Source: Patagioenas fasciata (Eukaryota; Chordata; Aves; Columbiformes; Columbidae). Taken from it: DNA of 64,000 nucleotides. The DNA lies in assembly GCF_037038585.1 (NCBI RefSeq), contig NC_092521.1, positions 150,812,605 through 150,876,604 of the forward strand, in the 5' to 3' direction. The notes under the pieces were generated by a model, which saw nothing but the letters and a program-made list of their open reading frames with translations, searched no databases and was not told where the DNA came from. Of the stretch, positions 54,501-64,000 are shown piece by piece (the stretch's first letter is position 1; every line of letters starts with the position of its first letter). A program made the position numbers and the translations under genes.

Positions 54501-57500
54501 GAACAAGGCATGACAGCACAGTATTTAACTGACTAAGTTTCTTCAGATTCACTTTGTGTTCCAAAACAACCGCTGGCAACAGAGAAAAAAGTTCAGCTGC
54601 GGATACATGAGCGTGCATGTGAAGGTAGAAAGAAATGAAGCACTATTGACAGGAAGGGAGGTGGGGTCAGCCAGTGCCTGGTAACAGCACAAGCGAGTAT
54701 CTGAACCCCAGCTGCCAACCTTCAGGGGGCTTACAGAGCCTTACCCAGACCTGGTGTCTCCCTTTTCCCTCCTAAAAAATATTGGGTGTTCTCCAACTTT
54801 TCTGCAAAATAAATGACAGCCTTCCTCCAGCGTTAGCACTCCCTTACCTATTTTAGTTATCTTTTCCCTCTCATCATTTATGGTAAGTGCAGAAAATTGC
54901 TCTTTCTTAACAAAGAATTATCATTTCAACATCACAAAATAATCCCACACGACAGTTCATGCTTACGACCAATCTTTTCTAGCTGACCACATGTTGTTGC
55001 AGAGTTTTCACTGCTCTGAATATCCCTGCCAAACGCAGCAGTTGTTCCCTTGTGGCATAAACCTCTTGGTCCAGGTCCTGGGATGTGGCTCACTTCCCAG
55101 AGGAAGGCGTGTAGCAATAAATGAATGATTGTGAAAGGTGTATGAAATTAGGATGATATTTTGGAATTGGACCAGATGTAAGCATGAATGAATTGAATAA
55201 AGCCTAAAGCCTGGTGGCTGCTAAACATTTATAAAACTGTGAACCAAATCACTGTCCATGTTAACTTGTATTAACAGGTGGGGAAAGGATGCTGGCGTTA
55301 AGAGTACATGAGAAGAAAAACTGAGATAAAAATGGATGCCTGCCAAATACATAAACGCTGCATCCAGAAAAATAATGGATTGTAAAGAACATCCTCTCAT
55401 CTTCAGCAACGGCTGAACTGATTAAAAAAAAATATATATTACTTTGTTAGCCACAGGGCACAACTGCAACCAAGAAAATGTTTAGTGGCCTTTAGTTAAA
55501 GTACATTGTGACACAGGTAATGGGCACCACTGCTGAACCAGGAGACAGCTGCAGAAAATATGTATGAGTTTTTAAAAAACAATCTGAACACACTGAAGAA
55601 ACTAGACCCAATATTAATCAGACATATATGCATAATTATCTGTTCCCTCAGTTACACTAATGATGTAACCGAAAACTAATATTCCACATGGCAGCAGAAT
55701 AGCAAAGAACGGCAGCTGAGGCATCTGGACATGCTCAGGTGGATAAAGATACAAAACTCCAATATGAGTTTAGAAGAGAAATGCACCTCTTAGTCACAGC
55801 ATAGTTACACATGGAAAATCACTGGTGAAATTTGTGTGGTGGATTTTCATGATGTCAAAAATATGATGGCAGGAGGAAATAAAATTAAAGAAACATTCCA
55901 GTTCTTGTTTTTATTTTTTCTATAACTCTGGTCTTTTCTATTATGTATGTAGATTTTAATAATCTGAATCTTCCAGTGAAACACCTTTAACACAGTCTGA
56001 ATTATGTGTGTCTACAGTACTTCATATTTTCACACTAATTTCACACTAACTCACTTGTCACATTTTTGTTGTTGCTCCTGAAGGCTGATCACAGGAGCAG
56101 GGGGAATTGGATTCTGTCCTTTGAAGAAGAGAGGAAAAAGAGGAAATAACCTAATGGATCTCCTGGATTAAGCCTAAGCCTAAGCCTGTCTGCATACGCA
56201 ATGTGCCAATACTACTAAATCCATAGAAACCAGAAGCATTAAGAAAAACTTCGGCATGCTCACAAAAGAAAGAGTGATGAAACCCTTTTCACCAGCTTCT
56301 TCCAGGGGCTGGGTGTGCTTTCTTCTCTGTAACTGAAGAAAGTTATTCTATGAGGGAAAGCTTTGCAACAGAACTCCATAAAAATATAGGTTAAAAGTAA
56401 AGAAGAGAGAGCTAAAGCTTTTCTCTAGCAACCACAATAATTCTTTGATCTTACTTCTTCATGCCATTAACATCATAGATTTTATGCAAATAACAATAGC
56501 TTATGAGCCACAGGATACAGACATCAGGTATGTTTAGATCATGAGTTAAATACATATTTTTTAAGAGCTTTTAGGGGATGTGCGAAATACGCTGAAGCAG
56601 GAAAATAAACAACTGTGCAATGTAACAAGTGTTCTTACTTTGTCTTTATTAGTTCAAAGGAACCTGAAGCTCATAGCAGTCTGCCTCTTATGGTTCAGAG
56701 CAAAGCTATCCACGCACAGCTCCTCACTTGGCGCTGCCTTCCCTCAGGAAGCTGCTGAGAACAGTTACACACAGTACAGAATTAAATTTTTCACACAACA
56801 CAGCATGTGTGTTAACAAACTTCTTCAAGCACAATGTATAAGGGAAGGAAGGAATCTCTAGAATCTATAGTATTCATGGGTTAACTTGTTTTCTATGTTT
56901 TCCTGTACTTTTTTTAATAGAAATCTTCTCCAACATTGTCAGATCAGTATTCTTGAAGATTACAAATGGTTACAAAAAGTCTCAACTTAGGCATGCTACA
57001 AAAATCACATCATAACTGAATCATTGTCAGACTAGCATTAAACTTTTGTGCTTAATGAGGTTTAATTAAGGATACAGGCACAGGATAACACCGTGTTAGT
57101 TCTGTTCGTTGTTTGTGTCCTACAGAAGAAAAGGATACCATGCAGAAATTGACATCTGCCTGGCATTGTTTTCTCTTGATTAAAAGTCAGCACATTACAC
57201 AGGTTATGTCTACGGCTACATGACGTACCAAACCCATGACATCTTCCAATTTCAGATCAGCAGTGTCTTGCAAAGGCTCATTTTGTACCAGCACTCTAAT
57301 TCAGCACATTCCGAGAGTTACAATTCTGCTCCGAAGAGGCTGTAATGAACTACCAGAAATGTACTATTGTACAACATACAGTTTCAGCTGAAACTTTGCA
57401 ATTGTGGAATTAAATAAAAATAGCACTTTCAAATTGGCAGCAGCATATCTGACCAAGACTAAACGGATGCTGAAGTCAATAACATTTTGTAAAATAATCT

Positions 57501-57645
57501 TCAAGCACAGAATGGCACGTTTGAATGATGCTACACAACGCAGTGAAGTACATGTATTGCAATGAGTAGAATGATGGACTAAGTGCATCCACAACGAGAC
57601 TGGAGCCAGACAAATTATTAGTCAAAAAGCATTTTGTGTGGTAAT
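45561..57645. other. Intergenic interval between PRTFDC1 and ARHGAP21, right part
   Basis: No gene recognised. The longest frame (46645-47097, 150 codons) has no recognisable motif. A locally GC-richer patch occurs at about 50.93-51.11 kb, with a 9-bp tandem unit CAATACATA at 51151-51168. The PRTFDC1 3'UTR may extend into the right end, as far as about 56.6 kb if the distal AATAAA is used. Confidence 0.6.
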
Positions 57646-57651
57646 TTTAAT
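57646..57651 (-). terminator. Candidate PRTFDC1 polyadenylation signal (ATTAAA)
   Basis: The minus strand reads ATTAAA about 225 bases past the stop codon, the first canonical-type hexamer downstream. A T/G-containing stretch follows. The next stronger AATAAA on this strand is at 56650-56645, which would give a 3'UTR of about 1.2 kb. Sequence alone cannot decide which is used. Confidence 0.35.
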
Positions 57652-57875
57652 ACTTAAGAAAAGGTAATAACTTCAAAAGCCATCTACTTCACATTTTAAG
57701 TAAGAGCTCTCACTTCTGTAAATATTAATCAGTATCTCTAGAGTAAACCCCTTACTGTACTGGGTTGAGAGAAACACAAGTCAGTTGAACGGCTCTTCTG
57801 GGAGATGCTTGAGGGAGTGTAGTCAAATTTCCGCTTCGCTGAGCTTAACCATCTTCAGGTGAGGATGTTACTGCT

Positions 57876-57923
57876 TCAGACTCTGTATTTTGCTTTGCCA
57901 TGATCATTGATAACACATATGTG
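57876..57923 (-). CDS. PRTFDC1: PRTFDC1 last coding exon (exon 9 equivalent), C-terminus and stop
   Basis: This exon encodes HICVINDHGKAKYRV followed by a TGA stop at 57878-57876. The tail corresponds to HVCVISETGKAKYKA in HPRT1 and is closer to the PRTFDC1 form (HICVIN..GK.KYRV). The acceptor is a CAG (plus-strand CTG at 57924-57926) preceded on the minus strand by a run of T residues. It joins exon 8 after a whole codon (...FRDLN then HICV). The frame was too short to stand alone and was found by searching below exon 8 for the expected tail. The 48 coding bases include the stop, and the length past the FRDLN motif equals that of HPRT1. Family assignment is very secure; choice of PRTFDC1 over HPRT1 rests on residues here and in exons 6-8. 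Confidence 0.95.
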   Translation of the reverse strand, partial: HICVINDHGKAKYRV

Positions 57924-58428
57924 CTGAAAAAAAAATAACACTGATTGCAGCACTGTAGTTGATTACATTATTAATTATTAATGAATACTTCAGTGATACT
58001 TTAACTTGACCGATCTGGTGATCTTGTAACTACCCCTTACTTCCCAAACACCTGGGACTGAATTCTGATTTCACTTTCTAGCTGCAGAAAGTTTTTCCAC
58101 ATGCGATTCCCAGTTTTGAGGTCTGCCCCTGGGAGCACGACAGGAAGCAGAGGCAAGGCTTGCCCTTTTTTCCATCATTATCTCACTGAGAATGGGGCAG
58201 GCAACATAGCGGCAGAAGTCCAAGCCCGTCTGAACTGTAGCTGTGTGTCACTTTTCCTGCTGCCTCTGCACGTACTGGGAGTGATTGACCTGGGAAGCCC
58301 CAGGCTCACAGGAGGTGGAAGTGTAGCAGAGTTCATGATTTCTGCTCATAAGGGGAAGAGCTGGGAAGGAACTCCTGAGAAGTTACTCCTTTGCATTACT
58401 TGAGGTTTTGCAGGGAATTCTACACTCA

Positions 58429-58725
<297 letters not shown>

Positions 58726-60040
58726 TCAGGTTGTGTTACTTTTGACTCTCAGACATCAAGGTCAGCAGCAGCCCTACAGGCAGCTCCTACTCTTAGACTA
58801 TTTGTGACAGGCATGTGAACAGCCAGTGGAGAGTCAGAGAGCTGTGTACAGTTATCAGTGGCACAGCAGACACACTGCAGAGGGAAGCCAAAATCAGAGC
58901 TAAAAAATTCTGCCTATGTTTGGAAGCTCCATTGGTATGTGTACGTGGTGACAACTGTCCGGTATCACACTAACGATGAAAAAACCCTACAATTTTAATT
59001 CAGAAGCAACTTTCAGAGGGAGTAGCAAAAGCTGTTTTGCATATTATGCTACCAAAACATGTCAAATACTTCTTAAATTAAAGTCCCAACCTTACGAAGA
59101 CTCAGGAACATGCTTAACAAAGTACATGCATGCAGCGCAGCTGAATCATGGAGCTCACACACTTCAGGCTAAGCGCAGGCATGAATCTTTTTGCGTGTGA
59201 CTTTTGTGCAGTACCATCACTACATAAAGCAAGTTAGACTCTTTCCAAGTTGTTCACTAAGTAACCAGAGAAAAACACAAAAATAGGCCAGCATAAAAAG
59301 TTTCACAGGTATCCAATGAAGGAATTCAATTGTAAAAAAATGTGGGTAACAGACACTTTGGAATCCTAAATTCAGGTAAGTGAGGAAATGACACACCACA
59401 GTCAATGATTTTAGAGTGATCTCTGATGTTTTATACATTTTTTGAATAAAATTTATCCCAGTATGAATAAACAAGGATAAAGCCTGTTTCCTTTTACAAG
59501 TGGTGCTGGTTTGACACAAACAGAATAGCAGGGGGAAGTTTGAAAAGCCCAATTTATCTTTTGCTTTTGGGGAGGCTGGTTTTCATTACAACTTTTTACC
59601 CTTTGAAGAGCAATACTTAAAAAATTAAAATGTTATTATCTTATAAAAATGTAAAACTTGTGCATAACTAGGTCACAATAAAACACCTTTCATGTTCAGA
59701 TGGAATCCTGCAGCTCCTCCAAAGAGATGCAATGAGTAAGGAAAAGGAAGAAATGGACAAATATAGTTTGCCAGAGACAGAAGATAAAACACCTTCTATG
59801 GATAAAATTAAACCCTTTCATAACTTCCTTACGAAGTTAGCACTCTGCAGAAAACATCAGACTGTCAGAGGCTGGGCTTTCCAAACCACAATTATACAAA
59901 TCCTTCCACTGCATCCCACAGTCCTACTGAGAACTGATACTTCATGATGCTTCTAGCAGCCCATGGAGTGATATGAAAGGCAAGTGGTAGAATCATGGCA
60001 ACTTCTTGTACTTTCAAGTACAGATCTTCACAACACTTAC

Positions 60041-60087
60041 AATCTGGTCTGTACCCATCAGGTCGAGATGTTCGCTTCACCAACAAA
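60041..60087 (-). CDS. PRTFDC1: PRTFDC1 exon 7 equivalent (47 bp), LLVKRTSR motif
   Basis: The exon encodes LLVKRTSRPDGYRPD, with its first base completing the Ser codon begun in exon 6. Its 47 bp length equals HPRT1 exon 7. The acceptor is TTACAG and the donor GTAAGT. The Lys of LLVKR is the HPRT1 residue (Lys165 in mature numbering) that contacts O6 of the purine and gives 6-oxopurine specificity; it is conserved here. LLVKRTSR followed by DG(Y/F)RPD is characteristic of PRTFDC1, whereas HPRT1 reads LLVKRTPRSVGYKPD. The intron to exon 8 is 1,424 bp (58617-60040). Confidence 0.97.
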
Positions 60088-60494
60088 CTGTAATTAAAAA
60101 CAAAATACACCCCATGTAAATCTAGATATTTACCTGGATAACATGCACAAAGACTACTCCCTTTATAAAAATACTTCTGAGCCATGTGAATCACTGTTCT
60201 CATTTTGCTTCTCCTCCCAACAGTGTCCTGATGGGAGGGAAGAGCTGCGCGTGTTCCCCTTCAAAGTCCATCAGTCCTGGAATGGCTGAAGGGTCATTGC
60301 CACTGTAGAACAACACAAAAGCATTTCCTCGCCTTCCCTCCTCCCTCCTTTTTGCGGCCCAGGCAGCTGCTCTGCACAGGTCCCCGTGTGACACTGCAGC
60401 ACTGAATTAAAACAAGATCTCAACGGGAACCTTCACTGGAAAATATGTTGGGCTAGACTAATTAATTACTACATTTTGTGATTGTTTTACTCAC

Positions 60495-60577
60495 CTTGCC
60501 ACTTTAATCATTTTTGGCTTGTATTTTTCTATATTATTAAGCAGAACCTTCATAGTTCTTCCAGTTCCAACAATATC
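60495..60577 (-). CDS. PRTFDC1: PRTFDC1 exon 6 equivalent (83 bp), PRPP-binding loop with Gly for catalytic Asp
   Basis: The exon encodes DIVGTGRTMKVLLNNIEKYK then PKMIKVA, ending with two bases of the next Ser codon. It is 83 bp, as in HPRT1 exon 6. It has a GTGAGT donor and an AAG acceptor (plus-strand CTT at 60578-60580) behind a long T tract. This is the PRPP-binding signature of type I phosphoribosyltransferases, which in HPRT1 reads VEDIIDTGKTM. The Glu and Asp that bind the ribose hydroxyls (end of exon 5, first codon here) are present. The catalytic Asp of IIDTG is Gly (codon 60568-60566). The same Gly in human PRTFDC1 is associated with very low HGPRT activity. This residue, with GTGRTM and NNIEKYKP, identifies the gene as PRTFDC1. 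Confidence 0.98.
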
Positions 60578-62055
60578 CTTACAAAACATGAAAAAAAAAA
60601 GTGAAAAACAAAGGAAAGCTGAGAAGAGGAAATCTGGACAATGGTTGAGCAGTTCCACATAACAGTTTTGTGGAAATGATGTGTTGTTCCCAGTGTATTG
60701 TAGGCCACATCCAAAAAAGGTTATAACTGAGCTCACACTCAGCAAGTGCTTTCTACTCACAAATGATCAATTAAAGGACTGTCCACTTTCTCTTGAAAAC
60801 AGCTGTGTTTCCAGCACTTGGGATGCAGCATGGGACTGGAGATGACTCTACTGAGCACTGCACGAGTGCAGGGATCAGACTTTCCATATCACACTCAAGA
60901 CTACAGCATGTCAGCACCTCTCCATGTCAGGGCTAAATCTGCCCTATTTGTTGCTTTATTGGTCCAGTACAAATGAGTGTTCTCCAGAGCTACTGTACCC
61001 AACCTGATCTGAGAGAGATCAGTAGATACCTGACTACAAAACTGACCACGACATGGAGAGCAGCTGCTGATCCTGAACTCTGTGGGTGTGGATTTTTCAG
61101 CAGCAACACCTTGCGTCTGCTCCCCAGCCATCTAACAGCATCAGCAAAATTTGCTGTGCATGATTTTCATTTCTGTTACAGCAGTTAGTACTGGCAAATA
61201 CGGAGCTCCCAGCAGCTATCCAGGTAACCAGCCACCGCTGTGGTGGACGACTTTTTTTCCTTCCTTTTCTAAGAAAAGATGTTACAACATTTATACATTT
61301 CCTTAATTACACCATCCAGCTTATTTCCCATACAAGCAGACTGGGCCTGAAATGCCAGTCAGGTCTTGACGTGCTCTCTAACCATCCCAGTTGCTTTTCC
61401 AACCTTTTAAAAGAGAATCACCTACATTAATTCAGAGAGAATTTGCAGCACCAGTGAGGTGACACGTTTTTTCTCTGCAGATGAACACTGTTGATTTACA
61501 TCAGCAACATATCTGTGATGGGAACTCCCCAGGGGACACTGCAGGATGCAATCGTAATGAGCAGGAGTCGCAGGGACTTGAGAGAATGATTGACATCCTA
61601 AGCCAGTGAGTGAACAACCTGCAGCTGTGTGTAGGGCTGTAAGCAGGGCTATGCTACTACAGAAGCATGTGTAGGGCTGTGCTACTATTAATACTTCAAA
61701 GTCATGCTGCTGAGAAGTATAGGGCACCATTGCAGTTGATTCATTGTCCTCCAAGGAACAGAAAAAACTTGCAGAACAGGAGCTGATGAAACCATAGGAA
61801 GAACAAATCAAATGATGCAGAAGCAAAGACTTCTGGGTATCACAAGGCAAAGTACAAATTAGCGCAGCAGCAATGTAGTTTGATCCATCATGCAAAATGT
61901 CTGAGAGGTCATTAAGCAAATCAACCCCTCTCCCTCTTCACCACCTCCCAGCTAAAGAAATGTAAACACAGACGGGTTTTAGAAACCAAACACACAATCA
62001 CAGCTTGTCTGTGTGACTTCATCTAAGTAAAATATGACATAAGCACTCAACTTAC

Positions 62056-62073
62056 CTCCACAATTAGAACATT
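62056..62073 (-). CDS. PRTFDC1: PRTFDC1 exon 5 equivalent, an 18-bp microexon (NVLIVE)
   Basis: Eighteen bases encode NVLIVE, the beta strand that leads into the PRPP loop. HPRT1 exon 5 is also 18 bp and encodes the same six residues. On the minus strand it is preceded by TTTCTTTCAG and followed by GTAAGTTG, both near-ideal splice sites. The frame continues without change into exon 6 (Glu then DIVGTG). The exon is too small for ORF-based prediction. The intron to exon 6 is 1,478 bp (60578-62055). The next exon upstream (66 bp in HPRT1) was not found up to 64000 and should lie outside the window. Confidence 0.95.
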
Positions 62074-62147
62074 CTGAAAGAAACAAACAAAAAGAAATAC
62101 AATTACACAATATTACTAAACTAAAATAAACAAATGTTTGAAAAAGT

Positions 62148-62345
62148 AGAATCATAGAATAGTTTGGGTTGGAAAGGACCTTCAAAGCTCATCTAGTCCA
62201 ACCCCCTGCAATGAGCAGGGACATCTTCAATCCGATCAGGTTGCTCAGAGCCCCATCCAGCCTGGCCTGGAATTTCTCCAGGGATGGGGCATCCACCACC
62301 TCTCTGGGCAACCCGGGCCAGTGTTTTACAACTGTTGTCATAAAA
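62148..62345 (-). mobile_element. CR1 LINE 3' end, avian type, in the PRTFDC1 intron upstream of exon 5
   Basis: Starting at AGAATCATAGAATAGTTTGG the plus strand is the reverse complement of the avian CR1 3' terminus, including the ATTCTATGATTCT tail and TTGGAAAGGACCTTCAAAGC. It continues through 'CCATCCAGCCTGGCCTGGAA' and the 'GGGATGGGGCATCCACCACC' block, then loses similarity near 62345. It is clearly less diverged than the other CR1 copies in the window. It starts only about 75 bp upstream of the exon 5 acceptor and is in the sense orientation of the gene. It is the strongest single pointer to a bird genome. Confidence 0.95.
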
Positions 62346-64000
62346 TGAAGATATAATAGATAAGTCCATGTGCACATGTACAACATGGTAGGACACAAGG
62401 AGTTTTCAGTTTCATTTTTGTGCTCTGACAAAGAGCCAGCCATAAAAGCAAGCCCTGCAGTAAGAGACTACAACCTTATTCTGTCTAGATTGTCCTCTTT
62501 GTGCAAGAACACACATAGTTGTGTAAAATAAAATTAGATGGAAGAAATCCAAATGGGATGAGCTTTGCTTCATTCCAGTGTGTCTAGCCACGTACTACAG
62601 TGTACCTGTAGTTCACTAAAATACTATTTCTAATGTTAAAATGAGACTACAGCAATAATACTCTGAAATAGATACTCTTCCCCCTCCATAGCCCACCCCT
62701 CCTTCCCCCAAAAACTCACAGTAAAGGATTAAAGACCAAGTTGTACCACCCATTCTCATACTGTGAAACAGCCTTTCTCTTCAAATACTGCTGCTGAAAG
62801 CAGTGGTAGTACTTGAAGAGGAGTGGTCCAGCCAAGAGAAGTGATGTCAAGCCCTAACACCACACAATCACACAGGCTGATCTTTTGGCTGAAATAGTTC
62901 ATCACTGTTCCAGGAATCACAATATCTAATGTGACTCCTGTTCTCCTATTACAAGCAATAATAAGAAGCAATGTTCTTATTAGAATTAAAATTTATTTAT
63001 CAGTGGGCATTATCATATGCATGTTTAAAAGGATGGACTCCTACAATCTTGCATTAGGATCTACTTTCTGAGGTGAAGCCTGCAATAGCAGGAGGAAAGT
63101 TGTTTCAGAAATACTGATATCTATCTATGTATACATCTTACATGCACGTGCACATTGTATGTCCCACAAAACCCTGAGACAGATAGTTTCATATTCATGC
63201 AGCATTCCCCAAATTAGCTTACATTCCCCTTCCTTTCCATCAGGCTTGTTGGCCTTGCTACATACATAAGGTGGAGACTGTTTTACTTCCTTTCCCACCA
63301 CAGAATCCCAAGGCTGAGAGTTCTGAGAAAGACTCAAAACACCATGGAGAAGGACTGTGTAAATGGAGTGTGCTCACAAACAGCACACTTCTGACAGTTT
63401 CATTAACTGATATATAAATATTTTTTTAACCTTCAAAACAGAAATCATTACTACAGATTATCCCTATTTATATTCATACCGCAGTTCCTCCTAACAGCCG
63501 CAGTGCTTGATAGGGAAAGCAGCATGCTTCATGCACCAACCACTGCAGAAACATGTTACCACACACTGCATTATACCTGGATGCTTCTGAAATGGCAAAA
63601 CACTTGGTAAAGGTGTGGAAGGAACTCCTGGTAGCAGTTCAGCAGATGTCAGCAATGGAGATATCACTCAAGAAAGCCACTAATTTAGACTGAGCTCTAG
63701 TGGAATGTGTATTTATTAATATCTTGGAGGGTGGCTCTTTTTGGTGTTTTCATAACAGGTTTCACGGGTGGTTATCCTGCTTGGCGCTCCTGATTTTCAA
63801 CCTCTCAGCTGCTGACAGAAACAACTCTGGATCTGAAAGACATAGTCCTGTGGAGGTAAGAAGTCAAAGGCCTCTTAACAACAGAAGTCTCAGGATGCCC
63901 TGCCTCTAGAATTTCTTTCTTCAAGAAAGAATGGAAGTGTGTCAGTCCTCTAGATAAGATGAAAAGACCAAAAGCACGTTCAGGAGAAGCTTAGGACAGG

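Noticed and set aside
56170-56187. TAAGCC units as a possible interstitial telomere-like repeat
   Set aside because: Only about three units of TAAGCC, which is not the vertebrate TTAGGG/CCCTAA repeat.
61422-61919. 165-codon minus-strand frame
   Set aside because: It lies wholly in the PRTFDC1 intron between exons 5 and 6, has no recognisable domain and overlaps short local duplications (GTGTAGGGCTGT).
62074-64000. PRTFDC1 exon 4 (66 bp, IGGDDLSTL region)
   Set aside because: No matching sequence was seen before the window end, so it is taken to lie outside.

Overview
This is a vertebrate nuclear window, most likely from a bird. The evidence is a low density of interspersed repeats, LINEs that are all of the CR1 type (one 3' end at 62.15 kb is the typical avian form), AT-rich introns and intergenic DNA with GT-AG introns, and one sharp CpG island. 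No bacterial operons, CRISPR arrays, phage genes, tRNA genes or rRNA genes were seen. Most open frames of 60-150 codons look like chance frames in non-coding DNA.

Two genes can be supported, both on the minus strand. At the right end, five exons (57876-62073) encode the C-terminal 90 codons of PRTFDC1, the vertebrate paralogue of the purine salvage enzyme HPRT1. Exon lengths (18, 83, 47, 77 and 48 bp with the stop) and the reading frame follow the HPRT1/PRTFDC1 exon plan exactly. Exons 1-4 must lie beyond position 64000. In the middle, a CpG island (about 27.62-30.12 kb) holds a short first coding exon (28169-28255) that begins MATRW and ends on a clean splice donor. I assign it to ARHGAP21 (a large PDZ/PH/RhoGAP protein) from its N-terminus and from gene order: in human 10p12 ARHGAP21 and PRTFDC1 are adjacent and transcribed in the same direction, as here.

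Layout: 1-28168 is presumed ARHGAP21 intron 1. It carries degraded CR1 copies at 10.03-10.22, 12.41-14.09 and 18.28-18.99 kb, homopolymer tracts and two striking short palindromes. 27.62-30.12 kb is the promoter island. 30.1-57.6 kb is the intergenic interval between the PRTFDC1 3' end and the ARHGAP21 promoter. It has one ancient CR1 piece, small tandem repeats, a candidate conserved element near 36.5-36.9 kb and an unexplained block at 32.3-35.8 kb. 57.6-64.0 kb is the 3' half of PRTFDC1, with a younger CR1 fragment in the intron upstream of exon 5.

The two genes do not form a pathway: PRTFDC1 is a nucleotide-binding phosphoribosyltransferase homologue and ARHGAP21 regulates Rho-family GTPases. 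They are neighbours by conserved synteny. I found no previously undescribed biological system. The points most worth following are the Gly in place of the catalytic Asp in PRTFDC1, the overlapping start/stop at the ARHGAP21 start codon, and possible antisense transcription from the CpG island.
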